Assembly (NCBI GenBank): GCA_032158125.1
Contig: JASKOT010000008.1
Span: 248,001 to 312,000, forward strand
Source of the DNA: Papiliotrema nemorosa
Lineage: Eukaryota > Basidiomycota > Tremellomycetes > Tremellales > Rhynchogastremaceae
Direction of reading: 5' to 3'
Length of the DNA: 64,000 bases
Both the position numbers and the translations under genes were made by a program. The first letter of the stretch is position 1; every line of letters starts with the position of its first letter. A model generated the notes under the pieces. That model saw only the letters and a list, made by a program, of their open reading frames with translations. It did no database searches and was not told the origin of the DNA. Positions 42,797-54,505 of the stretch are shown here, piece after piece.

Positions 42797-43259
42797 GAGG
42801 GGAACTTGAAGTACACATCGGAGATAATTTAAAAGCTAGGTGGGTGATTGTAAGAGGCGAGTTGACGGTAACAAGCACTTTGGAAGACACATCAGAGCCG
42901 GCCTCTCTCACCGACGTCTGCACTTTCTATGCTCTTTCTTTTCTACGAGCACGACAATGCATGTGACATACATTTATGACCCTCTGTATCATGCATGTAG
43001 TATACTGCCTCATCCTGTAGCAAAAGGGGAAGAGGTGGATGCCCAGGTGAAAAGGTGCCACAAATGGTGGTCCGAGCGTCGACAGTCGCGTCAACCCACC
43101 CCGTCTTCCCTCGCCGCCCCCCTCTTCGCCATCAATCACTCTTCTCATTCTTCTCTCTCTCATTCTCCTCTTCAGAACCCCCCCACTGCTCCTACCCGTC
43201 TATCTGAGAGGTGCCGAACGTGGTATAGACTCCTCCTACACGGGAGTAGCGACGGTATC
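42797..43259. other. Intergenic region between tandem coiled-coil genes
   Basis: The stretch is CT-rich toward 43090-43190 and probably holds the promoter and 5' UTR of the next gene. The open frame that continues upstream of 43260 lacks conserved content, so I treat it as leader. Confidence 0.4.
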
Positions 43260-46200
43260 ATGCCGATCAGCCCCGAGGAGGTGGGAGCCTTCTTCAACAA
43301 TCTCGCAGTCACCCTCCAATCCGCTCTCGAAGCCCATTCCTCTCTCGCCACCTCACACCAGAAGAGCTCGAGAGCGCTTCGAGCCATCGGGCAACATGAA
43401 AAGTCTCATAAGGAGACGAGGAAAAGGTCAGCCGTTCTAAGACGGAAAGAGGCTGTCACGGAATTGCTCAAGCAGATCCCGGCTATCCGGGCTGCTTCCG
43501 TGTCACATCTTGGTCGAAACATCCAACAGCCACAACGGCAAGGTAACGACGATGTAGAGGTATGTAATTCATATGTGTTGGGTTGATCATCAGGACGTGC
43601 GGGAGATCGTCCGTGAAGAGGTCAAGTCTAGAGTCGCCAAGATGGGTCAAAAGCTCGCTCGACAAGTAGAAGATGACCGAGATGAATGGTGGAAGGAGAA
43701 GAAAGCTCAAGTCGACCTTGAACTCGACAAAGAGTTAGATGGGCTGGAAGACGAGATAGAGAGACAAATTGGGGGCATTTGGCAGGATGTGCCGGACGAG
43801 GAGTTCATCGAGGAGACTATTGACCAGAAGCTTGACGAAGCGAAACGTGACTGGGAAGCCTTTGCGACTGGCCTGACGTTTCGAGCTTTGGAGTATGCCA
43901 AAAAAGATTGGAAGGAGGAGGTGATGAAGATGGTCAAAGATCTGATCGACAAACAAGTAAAAGAGCAGATTGGTGAGGACTGGCAAGGTGATCTGAGGAA
44001 GTTCGTGCTGGAGGAGGTGCAAACACAAACCAGGGAGATGACCCATGATCAGCTGGACAACGATGAGCTACCCGAGGAAATCCCACTGCAAGCCCCCATC
44101 TGGACGAAGACCGAGGAGGATTTCAAGGAGGAAATGTATCACAAGATCAGGGAAGAACTCCTTGATGAGGTCTACGACATGGCGAGACAAGGCACGGCGG
44201 ATGCTGAAGTGGAGTATACAAATGAAAGTCAGGAGAAACTCGACGGTCTGGCGAAGCGACTTGACGAGCTTGAATTGCTCCTGGTAACCTCCTCCGCCTC
44301 GACTATCGGTGACGATATCCCACAGCCTGTCATCGCTCAAAACAGCACCAATGCATCACACGTCAGTCCCACCCGAGACTGGCAAAGCCCTTCACCGTCA
44401 ACCCCAGGATTGATGACAAACGATGACCCTCATATTGCCGTGGCGCTCGACTTGCCTGGCACTCGGCTCACCCGAATATCCGATAGTCAGCAGAGCTCAT
44501 GTCAATCCCCATCCAACTTGGATCCTTCATCAGCTCAAGACTCTCAGCCGTGTGCTTGTAGCGTCTGTCTTCGAGAGCGAGCCGTTCCCAACGGTATCCA
44601 TCAGTCAGTCACGGACGGGATGGCGCGTGACTGCCCTGCCGACCAGCAGACTCCACTATACAACTTCATCACTTCGGAGGATCCCGCTACCGTCATCAAG
44701 GATGGTGGAGAGAAAGCGTTCGACAATGTTCAGGTCTCAAGGAAGAGCGAGAAGGAGGCTCCCCACCTGTTGGACGATCATCACGGTACATCTCTCGCGG
44801 TTGCAAAGTCAAAGACCTCGCACGGAGATCACTTACGACTCAAAGGCCGAGATGGCCACCGTCCGACAGCCGACGAAATCCAACTGAAGGAGGAAAACAC
44901 GCACAGCGATCACGACAGCATGACCGATGACGTCAACATGCAAGAAGATGATGATATGGAGATGGATGAAGACACGGTTGGAGATGAGGATGAGGATATG
45001 GATGATGCACATGATACGGAAGACAGTGACTACATGATGGAGAGTCATGGTGAAGACGGTCATGGAGAATCTGACTACGAGGAGGATGGAGACGATCACG
45101 AAGATGATGATCACATGGACGTGACCGACTTCAAGGAAATCGAAGATCACGGTGAGAAAGACGATATGGATGAACATGACGACCACAACGACCACGAAGA
45201 CCACTACGACGCAGACGACCACAACGATCGAGATGACGGCGGGGATCATGACGGTTTTGGCACTGCAGACGAGCACAATGACTCCGACGATTTCGAGGAT
45301 ATCGACGACTACAGCGAGACAGACGACTTCTGTGAGGGTCATGAAAGGTCTCCTAAGCCCGACCCACAGCCTCAACCTCCCAGCCAAAACATGTCGATCC
45401 CGCCTGCCGCTACTCCGCTCATTGTTAGTGCGAATGAAGTAGCGCAGAAAGATATGCTCACCGCCCCCAAACAGGGCCATCGGCTTTCCAAGGAAGAGCT
45501 TGTCGTGCAGGAACGGAAGAGGTGCAGCGACGCATCCGCACTGCTGTCCCTCTCCAAGGCGGATAAGGGGAATATCTCTTCGATATTTGTACCGAGTGTA
45601 CGAAGATCCAGAGTCGATCCTTTTGCGCCATTAGGTTCGGAAAGGCAGAGACTAGGCGGGGCTGTTCGTGAGAGCTCCATCAATCCCACCCGGCAGGGGA
45701 CTTATCACAACCGACTTGAAAAGCAGCAACCAGCACCCAAGAAATTCAGTCCGCTTCACCATAAGCCTCCGATTGCGAAAAGGCAGGATATCGCTACCAA
45801 TGCGACTAAGCGCGTCGACCGGTCTTCGACCACGTCACACTGGTCATCGTGGACTCGGGGTACCACGGCATCTCCAATGATGCTAGATAGTCCGGCTGTC
45901 CGAGTTCAGGTATCATCACGGGGTCAGTCTAATGGCGAAAGAGACCTGCAGTGCAGCAAAGCCGTCCAAGTGACTCATGCCCGAGGACAACTGTCTGCGC
46001 GGACCGTGAATCCATCAGCCAAGCCAAACTCTACTCCTGATCTGCCCGGTAAGGGGAGGGAGCTGCCAATTGCCCAGGATCTCTTTGAAGAACGGCCATA
46101 TCGATCGCACACGCGAGAACAATCCTACCACGACGGACCAAAGGGGGCTGATGGGATCATCGGCACTCGACTTGGCAAGCTTGATTCTACAGCGAAAGAT

Positions 46201-46359
46201 ACCCATGTACGACCCGGTAAATATCGAGGAGAGACAAAGAGATCCCTCAACAACATGGCTGTCGAGAGTTATCCTGTCGGGATGGAAAGTGGGTACAAGT
46301 CCAAGCCGACAAAGGCTTCATCCAGTAGCAGCCCTACAAGCACACTGTCAGGCTGCTGA
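43260..46359 (+). CDS. Coiled-coil protein with His/Asp-rich acidic tract
   Basis: Two exons, 43260-43559 and 43594-46359, give 1021 residues; the intron is 34 bases with a gtatgt donor. No family is recognised. The N terminus (SPEEVGAFFNNLAVTLQ) leads to a strongly helical, Glu/Lys/Trp-rich region of about 230 residues (REIVREEVKSRVAKMGQ; DEWWKEKKAQVDLELDKEL). After a Ser/Pro linker comes a tract encoded at about 44900-45340 made mostly of Asp, Glu and His (for example DEHDDHNDHEDHYDADDH). The remaining 340 residues are basic and disordered. The tract could bind divalent metal or basic proteins (inference). An ATG further upstream (42959) is possible but less likely. Confidence 0.75.
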
Positions 46360-47222
46360 GTAACACACGAAGGTGAGCTTAGCTCCCTCCTGAGAGGTAA
46401 TTGACGGCCAGAGAACCTTTTTCATGCCATATACCTGAGTCCAGCCGCACGCCGCGAGCGTGTTTTGATAGGCGTTTTCCTATCAATCCTATACGTTATG
46501 TACATATTATACTATTCTATGACCGTACATGCAGCATTTACGCCCAGCCTCCGAACGACCGGATGCAATTTCATGTGGTCCCACTGGTTGATGTTGGAGA
46601 CCTGAACGGACGCATCACCCGCCACATCTCTTGCACGGCAGAGGCGCTCTATCTCTTCCCAGAGAGCCAAATTCTGCTGCAGTTCTTACCGCAATCAGTA
46701 CAGTACTTCCGTCCCGTCCGAATCTACAACTGTCTGAACCAGACCAGGACCAAGTGCACCAGCCATGAGGAAGATCTTCGGTGAGTCTGGTGTCCCAGTG
46801 GCAAACGAGGTCCGTATTCGTCTATACTAGATCATTGGAATCGGTGTCACTGTAGAGCGCGACCCAGTCAGGTCAGATGCTGACTGAGTAAGGCATGTCC
46901 AAGCAGAAGGTGAGCGATCATGTCAGCTGGTTCATGTAAATGTAGGTCTCTACCTCGAATGGGAGAACGTCCACTACAGATTGTGACGAGGAATTTTGCA
47001 GTGAAATTCGATGACAGACGAGAGTCCAGTTATCTGTGGTGTCTTATCGTCGATATTGCACATCAAGCCTGCATCTTGGCACGATTGACAGCAGAGTAAT
47101 GGGGCCTTACTGTACCTATCCATAGAGATACTACAGTAGTACATCCCTTCAGCCAAGAACAGCAACATGGTCAGAGCAGTCACCAAGCTCCGACTCAAAA
47201 TCCACCTACAGTCAAAGACATA
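46360..47222. other. Convergent intergenic region, about 0.86 kb
   Basis: Lies between the ends of two convergent genes. A frame at 46401-46784 has no conserved content and no gene-like start context. I see no RNA gene. Confidence 0.4.
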
Positions 47223-48684
47223 TCACACTAGATCCACACTGATCAAAACCGCCACTACACTCGCCAAGCCCGCCAACTTCCACATATCACCCCTGTCCGC
47301 ATTATGCTCAGCACCCCCAGCGGCGGCAACAGCTGAGGCTGATCGAGACGCCGAGCCTGATGCGATTCTCGATGCGGTCCGAGAGGCCGACACGAACACT
47401 GTTCTCGTTCGGATCACGGTACTCGTTTGACCGTTGATGACCGTGGTGATGGTCTCCACATTCTCATCTCCAGTCTCGTCGGTGTTCTCGCCGGTCTGCC
47501 CCGTTCCAGGCGTTGAGGGAGTGGTAGAAGGACATGAGGGAGTGCCGGGGCTGCTAGGGGTTGACGAGGGATCGGTGCCTCCCACTGTGTATTCCTTGCC
47601 ACATGTATTGGGCTTATTCGGCGCTTCCGCGGGTGTGTCAAAAGGCATACAGTAGTTGGACTGTATGTCGTAAGTGATTGTTTTCCCGGCGGATGAGACA
47701 CGAAGAACCAGTGATATTGGCACTGAGAAGGGTAAGACAACCCACCTTGCACTGTCGACTTTGACTACAGGGCTGATTCTCCTCTTGATTAGAAGCGAGG
47801 CAAACGACAAGACCCGCATCGTCGTCAAATACCGGACCGCAAAGCCCTACGAGGGGCTCAGCTACATGACCCGTACCAATGAGCTCTGAGAAGCGCTCAC
47901 CTGAACCGCACTCGAAATCGCTGGAACATGTTGCACCCTGTTCGAGAGAACCAGGAGTAATCGGGGACTGGCATTCCGAGGCGGGTCGACATTGAAAGTA
48001 CAAATCGGGGCAACATCCAGACTGTACCGTCAGCGTCGCGCACTACGAAGAGTCTTCGTCGTCCTGATGATGGAAAGAAGCGTGATGATAGGGTAAGGTG
48101 AGACGCACCTGACATTGTCGTCCGACGTTGCATCCTCTCGCATCGGGAAGTCCGACAGCCAAACAGATCTTGTTGCTGGACCGCGCTTGGAAATCGCAAA
48201 CGCCTGAGTTTCAGAACGGATAAAACAGACGTATTCCTGTTCGACAAGAGAACGTTCTTACCTTGCTCGTCGCACTGTTTATCGTCAGTGCATGCGGAGC
48301 CCAGAGGGATTCTTTGGCCTGTAGAGCGTCAGCGTTGCGCCATTAAACAGAAGAAAAGCATCACTTACACGTATTGGTCGCTTCGTCACAGTAGCCACTG
48401 CAAGATCAGTCCCCGAAGTCATGGAAGTCGATGGAGTTATGGGCGAGAGGGAGTACATACGAGTCGCAATCTGAAGATTCCTGCTCTTTGATACAGGACG
48501 CTCCGATAAGCGCAGGTCTGGTCAGACATTGCCTCTCTCCCGGTCCGACAGGCGGGACATTACACCATCTGGAATTACAATCGGAATCTTGAGCACAAGG
48601 TCCTCCGTCGGGCTGAGCATCTTGAGCAAGGACAGTTGAGGAGAGCGCAGTGAGAAAGAGAATGAACGATCTGGTGGGAAGCAT
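47223..48684 (-). CDS. Cys-rich secreted protein, probable GPI anchor
   Basis: The ATG at 48684 opens a signal peptide (SFILFLTALSSTVLA). About five or six short exons then encode repeated Cys modules of the type GxxC-x5-C-x(3-4)-C: GGPCAQDSDCNSRWC, GSACTDDKQCDEQG, GATCSSDFECGSG, and NQPCSQSRQCKSNYC. A Ser/Thr/Pro-rich stalk follows (TPSSPGTPSCPSTTPSTPG). The C terminus is a small-residue and hydrophilic spacer plus a hydrophobic tail (MWKLAGLASVVAVLISVDLV), as in GPI-anchor signals. It is likely a wall or plasma-membrane surface protein. The modules recall Dickkopf/EB-type Cys repeats, but I assign no function. Internal exon limits are approximate. Confidence 0.72.
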
Positions 48685-49792
48685 GGTGGAAGATAAAGTA
48701 ATGGAAGTGAGGAAGAGGATTAGGGTATTCGGGACGGTAGATGTCCTTATATCAGAAGAGATTGGCCCAGGCGATTCGCGGATAGGCTACTGTGTTCCAC
48801 AGCCAGAGGTCAGATGCACCCGTGATGTACTGGCCATTTTGATTTCTAGCCAAAAAATCTCATGTCAGTCTTCACCCTTCTATAACGGGACAGGTGGGAA
48901 AATAACGCTCCCGCCAAGAGTTTTGACTGCCTTGCGGATCAGAGAGTATGCTTCAATGGTCTCCTGGATCAGAGCTACATGCCCCGAAAGACCGCTGGCT
49001 TGCGTCCTACAGACGGGTCAGGCTCTGCGAAGCGGAAGCGGTCTCATAGGTTGTAGAAAGTCCGGATGTTTGCGCGGTGTTGCGCCTTGCAGACGGACGC
49101 GAATATGTAAATCATGCTTCATCCGACGACGAGTGCCCTCTATCCGAGATCGTCAGCTAGAACATCGAGATGAGTGAGTTGATCAATGTGAAAAGAGGAT
49201 TCGTATCCGCAGCTGAAACCGGCTCGAGATGCGGAAAGCAATCTGAATAGATCTCTTGGCGAGGTGTATATTCTTTCCGCATCTCTAATCAGACGTTCCG
49301 CACTCTGGATTCGCACTACCTCGCTATAGGATGGGTCTGTAGAGCAATCAAGTAGACGGCCTGAACGGCAAACACGGTGACATTCCCAAATCTTGAGCAA
49401 GACCTAGATGCATGTGGAAACATAAATTTCTAGCCAACTACTTTCGTGAGCCCCTGCTACTTCTCGCCCCGAACCACGGTTCGACCACCTTCAACCCCTT
49501 CATGAAAAAGAGGAAGGGAGAGGCTATGAGATAGCTGGTGGACATGGTGTCGGGGCGAATGCAGAGGGGAAAAGCTGTGGATAGGATAATTTGCCGATGG
49601 TCTCGGCGACGAACAAAAGGGGGTTTGGGAGTAAATTGAAAATATCGAAAAGGCGAAAGGGTTTTGAAGTACGAGAAATGGAGATGTTGAACGAGATGAT
49701 ATCAGATTTGTCGTTATTAGTACATTGAATCGCGTCGAAGGCGTTGAAGGCGGAAATGCTGAAACACTAATCAGTCGATCAGTCGAGAGTGT
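48685..49792. other. Intergenic region, about 1.1 kb, with a 13-base hairpin
   Basis: Upstream of the Cys-rich gene and downstream of the BTG gene. Bases 49226-49238 and 49273-49285 are exact reverse complements (13 bases, 34-base loop). I see no coding family. Confidence 0.45.
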
Positions 49793-51327
49793 CTACACCG
49801 AGCTGACTCTTGGTGAGCCCAATGGTCGAGTCATACCCGGAACAGGGGGAGGTCCCATACCTACGCCGACGCCTTGCCATCCAGGTTGGATCGCAGGTAC
49901 GAAAGGACCTGGGATACCTGGTTGACCCAGATGTCCGAGGTAAGTAGGCATGATCCTTCTCCTTGTTCTGGTCTTCCTCGTCGATGTCGTCTGCCCATTT
50001 GGTCCTACCGCCGAAGTCAAAGCTCGGGAGGCGACGGAAACCGAAGGAGAACGAGATCGGTCCATGGGTGTTCTGTTCAGCGACATGACCGAGGATGGTC
50101 GAGAGATACCCCCAAGCTTGACCCCTCCGCCGAGAACAGTCACGTTACCGCCATCATACGGGGTGACAGTAGGCGTTGGTGTAGCACTTGGCGCGTCACT
50201 GCATGGCGTCGCGCTGACGTCTCTAGGAATGGGTGGAGTGAAGGAACGCTCGCGCAGGGTTGGACCGGTGGGTGTGGGAGATTTGCTGTTGTTTTCATGC
50301 TCGAAGGGTGGTCCGACAGATGGTGCTCGAGAGTTCGGCGTCAAGAGCTGAGCGCCAGAGTTTTCCGATGCCGAAGAAGTATTTGAACTGGTGGAATCGG
50401 ATCCTCGGTGGTTTGCTCTAGAAGGCGCCCTTGACCCCGACGATCGACCTTGAGAAGCCATCGAGTCGTAAGAAGAGACTGAATCACCAGGCGACGGTGT
50501 TCTCGAGATCGCTGCAGCTGGTAGTAAGGGTATGTCGCTTCGGCCTTGATCGGGAACGACACCTGCATTGGCAGGATTAGCTGGTGTGGGCGGGATCGCA
50601 AAGACAGCTGGGAGGGCGACGGGAGCTCGAATGGGGATAGCATGAGAGAGACGGGCAGGAGTGGTGTTCAAATTGGTCTCGGAGGGATACGTGGTTGGGG
50701 CAGGTGGTTTGGGCGAAGAAGCGGAAGACCAAAGAACGATGAAGGGTTCTGGATATTAACATGGAGAGATGTCCACCCGCAAATTGTCTCACCCTTGACG
50801 ACTTTGACCGGATCATTGTTGACATCTTCCCATTCCCAACCTCCATACCGCCAAACGACGATACCTGGATCACACCATGCCTCCCATTCGTCTCCTCTTG
50901 CCAATCCCTCTTCATCCCGCTCACTCTTCCTTGCCAATGCAGCCTTCCACGTCGGGATCGAAACACCAACTTCTCTTGCTGCTTCTGCCAAAATCCTGGG
51001 CAATCCTAAATCGCGATTACATATCAGAGACCTTGCACCGGAGCCATGATGAGGCATAGTCTGGTCCCAGGTCGGTTCGTAATGCTCTGTAATGGAGCTA
51101 GTGAGGTGGAGTCGAAGTGCCGAAAGTGTTTGAGCGGGGTAGAGACGTGTCAAAGGGGATAAAAGGTGATTGATGAGGTGAGAAACGGCTGTAGGAAGTG
51201 TGTAGTCTAGGTTGAAATCGTTTATGCTGGGTGCATGACGATGAGAAAGACCGGGTGACGATCGATTGGGCGAGTGTAATGGTGGTCGATACGCGATTTC
51301 ACCTGGACGATCTGCCGCGTTGGCCAT
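49793..51327 (-). CDS. BTG/Tob (anti-proliferative) domain protein
   Basis: Two exons, 50793-51327 and 49793-50748, give 496 residues. The N-terminal BTG domain (about residues 30-170) shows LPTAVSHLINHLL, HYEPTWDQTMPHHGSGARSL (box A), PRILAEAAREVGV, and EAWCDPGIVVWRYGGWEW (box B). In animals BTG/Tob proteins bind the Caf1 deadenylase and promote mRNA deadenylation; the same partner is plausible here but not shown. The C-terminal 320 residues are Ser/Pro-rich and disordered, with an Arg/Lys patch (TRKTRTRRR) and a Gly/Pro-rich end. No PABP-binding PAM2 motif was evident. An acidic/Trp insertion follows box B. Confidence 0.85.
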
Positions 51328-51880
51328 GTTCAGGTATGACAGGAATCAGTGTGGCTATCGCAGCCTGGGCATCGATGTAGTTGGAGAGGGTATACCTCTG
51401 AAGACTTGGGCGGCGCTGCCGAGAACAAAAGAGCAAACAACCGTCTTTGCGAGACCTGTGATCCGAGACGATGAAATGTCTAGAGCAGAAACTTCTGGCT
51501 GATACGCTGCTACTCGTGTGTTCGTCTCGAGTCGAGCTAGGCGGTGTGAGAGGGTGGCTTGGCCGTGTATCAGAGCTGGTCGGGCAGGTGAAAGGGAGCG
51601 AGCGACCAGAACAGTCTCGCTCTTTCAGCGCAAACAAGAGATCAGTTCAGGGGCGATTTGTTGCCACTTTGGGTAACTTTCGCCACCCACCAGTGAAAGT
51701 CACGTGACCCTGTGATCCTCCTTGACATCGCGTCCTCTTTGCCACTTGATCCGATGTCATGCATGTGAGAAGTGTGTATGCAGTATTGCAACGCTTCGTG
51801 TCAATGGCAGCTGAATTCATTGCTCTGTACTATTCATCGTTATCCATGTTATCGTTACTCATTAGAGTCGTCGCCATTCC
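51328..51880. other. Intergenic region
   Basis: Spacer of about 0.55 kb upstream of the BTG gene and downstream of SWS1. No gene or distinct motif seen. Confidence 0.4.
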
Positions 51881-52713
51881 TCAAATCGTTTCCTCCTTGA
51901 CGCCTGCCTCCTTTTCCAGCTTGACCTCATCGCGATTGAGCCCGAGTAGACCCACCACACCCGGCATGATGACCTCGGTGCTAATCTCTCTACCCATATG
52001 ATGAGCCAAAACTACCGCTAGCAGATGTTTGCACTGAGGATCAGCTGTATTTGAGCATTCACGACGTAGAGTACACTTGCAAAGTAATTACGGTCACCCG
52101 AGATGGAATTGTAGGCGAAACCGGTACATGGACAGTACATTCCTTGTAGACAGTCTGCCAGATTGTAGGCATACTCCGGATCAGCGACTGCAGGCGGGTT
52201 CGAGGTGGTGTCGGGTAGTGACATGTTGAGTGTGTATGGTAGACCAGTGGACGATGTGACCTGACTTCGTCAATGTCCATGCCAATAATGCCCCTGGGAG
52301 CTTGGATCTACCTGCCAGATCCTTCGACCAGTCGGTAACGCTATCCTCACCACTGTCCATGAGTTTCTCGTTGAGCGTTTCAACAATCAACTCACCTTCT
52401 CGTCGGTCGACGAGCTGTAATGCAGACATGAGCATAGGCCCAAACATCGCTTGAAGCTGTAGAAGTAGGCCATCTTTGACTATGAGCAGGATCAGCATTG
52501 TTACATGGGATTAGTAGTGCTGTGAGGCGTACGAGTCTCGGTGGAAGAGGAAGGGAATTGAGCAATGAGAGTCGCTGCCAATCGTAGAAAGTCGTCAGTG
52601 GGTGCAGCGACTGCCATACCGGGCGAAGCCACCAGTACGCTGGTGCTGGAGTGTGCTTTACCCGAGGAGTTCCTCGAGGTCTCTTCTGCTCCAATAACGA
52701 GAGTAGACGGCAT
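51881..52713 (-). CDS. SWS1: SWIM-domain Rad51 mediator SWS1 (ZSWIM7)
   Basis: A Shu-complex subunit that promotes Rad51 filament formation in homologous recombination. The first exon is 52533-52713 (ATG 52713). Splicing through short introns gives FLRLAATLIAQFPSSS...LKDGLLLQLQAMFGPMLMSALQLVDRRE, then ALPTGRRIWQ, VTSSTGLPYTLNMSLPD, GMYCPCTGFAYNSISGDRNYFAS and CKHLLAVVLAHHMGREI. The SWIM zinc motif C-x-C...C-x-H is complete (CPC and CKH). The length, a little over 200 residues, fits the family. The gene is divergent from VPS60 across a 342-base spacer. Small exons make it easy to miss or mis-splice. Confidence 0.85.
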
Positions 52714-53055
52714 GGAACTGTTCACGTTGTCGAGATGTGTTGCAGTTGCGGGTGGCGACACCAATGGCAATTCACCCGATCAGCCGGGACATGACCTCGA
52801 GGCTGGCAATGGTGGTGGTGACCAACAGCTCGACTCTGAATATTACAATCACATCTTGCTTCACTCCAGCTCTAGTGTACGGAGCATCAAAGTAGCCAAA
52901 CCAGGTTCTCTACACACCGATCTGACAGAGTACTCTGGCCATATTGGAACCGCAGTGCACAGCATACCCTCCCTTGTCTTTTCTTGTTCGCACCCTCAAG
53001 TCGTCGGTTTAGTCTTGCGTTGGTCAACACTCGTTGAGTTTGGGAAGCAGTCATC
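52714..53055. other. Divergent promoter region of SWS1 and VPS60
   Basis: 342 bases between two start codons pointing apart. An open frame crosses it on the plus strand but has no family content. Confidence 0.45.
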
Positions 53056-54073
53056 ATGAACAGAGTGAGCTATGAGTCACACGTGTGTTTTGTCAAGCTC
53101 ATGGCAGATCTTCGGGTCAGGTAAAGCCAAGCCCAAACCAAGTCTCACCGATGCCATATCATCCGTATGTCACGCTGCTCTCACTCAAACCCCTTTTGAC
53201 TGTCTGGCCTATCACACGCCTTTATCCAGATCAATTCACTGACGTCCAGACGGATACTCGGATCGGGTCGGTCGAAGTGAAGATCAAGAAGCTGGACGCG
53301 GAGCTTGGGGCGTTCAAACAACAAATGGCCAAACTGCGTGATGGCCCGGGCAAGGTTGGCTACCAGCGCAGGTGCACGATTGACCATCAGGCGGCGATAC
53401 AGCAACGAGCATTGAGAACGTTGAAGCAGAAGAGGATGTATGAGAATCAGTTGATGCAGCTTCAACAGCAGACTTGGAATATGGAGCAGGCGGCCATGAC
53501 AACGGAGAACCTCAAGAATACCGTGAGTCGACGCCTTTCAATCTCTAGTGGCGTGACGAGTATGATTCTGATGGCAGATGGCCACTGTGGACGCGATGAA
53601 GATTGCAAACAAGGAGATGAAGAAGCAGTACAAGGGTATAGATATCGACAAGATTGAGGTGGGTGATACATCTTTATTCGTCTCTACGGTTCTTGGGTGG
53701 AACTGACGTATCAGAGCATCCACTATGATATGGAAGATCTTATCGAACAAGCGAACGAGATACAAGAATCCCTAGGGAGGAGCTACGGTGTGCCCGACGA
53801 AGTCGACGAGGCAGATCTTCAAGCTGGTCAGTCGGCGCGCTCACCATGATGGGGACATCAGCTGATTGATGCAGAGCTTGATGCGCTTGGCCTCGAAGAC
53901 GAGGCAATAGGAGAGGGAGAAACTCCAAGTTATCTGCAGGACGCAACGGCTTTACCTGACTTTATCGATTCGGCGCCAATAGAAGAGGCTCAGGTGGGTC
54001 AAGCTGGCAATATCCGCTCTTCTTCAACTGACGCATGCAGCCGACTGGCCCGACGGCCGAGGTCGCTCGATGA
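53056..54073 (+). CDS. VPS60: ESCRT-III-like protein VPS60/CHMP5
   Basis: A Snf7-family protein that binds Vta1/LIP5 and helps Vps4-driven membrane scission at endosomes. The ATG at 53056 gives MNR, then splices to [19 protein letters not shown] and [35 protein letters not shown]. Next come [57 protein letters not shown], and [24 protein letters not shown]. The end is [15 protein letters not shown], a Vta1/MIT-interacting type C terminus, followed by a short tail. This is the usual CHMP5 layout and length. One possible intron near 53353-53400 is in frame either way; removing it gives the better family match. Confidence 0.92.
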
Positions 54074-54505
54074 TCTTTGAGCATATGGTTTGTGGCTATG
54101 CGTGGATAACCGCATCTAAGGAGTTTCAGGAGTGAGGAGGTGGGCAGCGAGAAGCGATACCAAAATGTTGTATTTCCGAATCTAGGCTTGGGCATGATCC
54201 CTATACATTATTGGCTCTAGACTACGTCTCATTCGGACTAGTTGTCCTCATTGAGCCATGCGTTGGTCGAGTCGCTCGACGACACGTTGCCTCCTGTGAG
54301 CGATAACATGATCCAGAAGGAGCTCGACCATTCGAAGATCTCGTGCAATAGGTTGACCTTTTCGCACCGCGGTATTTGCCCTGACAGCAGCCGCAAGGTA
54401 TTATCCGGGGAGGGCTTGTCCGTGAAGCCAGAGTGCCTGTTGACCTGCTTGTCGAAGGAGTGAGAGGCTTCTCTGAGCCTGCTGGTGATGCCCAGGGAGC
54501 CTGTT
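54074..54505. other. Convergent intergenic region
   Basis: Holds the 3' ends of VPS60 and LTO1. A 98-codon minus-strand frame here overlaps the LTO1 end and has no conserved content. Confidence 0.4.

Noticed and set aside
42840..43259. Upstream extension of the second coiled-coil protein to an earlier start
   Set aside because: The extra residues look like translated leader (CT-rich, no conservation pattern); the ATG at 43260 begins a coherent N terminus. Not fully excluded.
44833..45480. Minus-strand open frame of 215 codons, Val/Ile-rich
   Set aside because: It is the antisense reading of the Asp/His codon-repeat tract of the coiled-coil gene; repeats of GAC/CAC leave the other strand open without meaning.
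46401..46784. Plus-strand frame of 127 codons after the coiled-coil gene
   Set aside because: No conserved motif and mixed composition like 3' UTR; no splice-supported extension.
52565..53059. Plus-strand frame of 164 codons
   Set aside because: Antisense to the first SWS1 exon and the shared promoter; the SWS1 reading explains the conservation.
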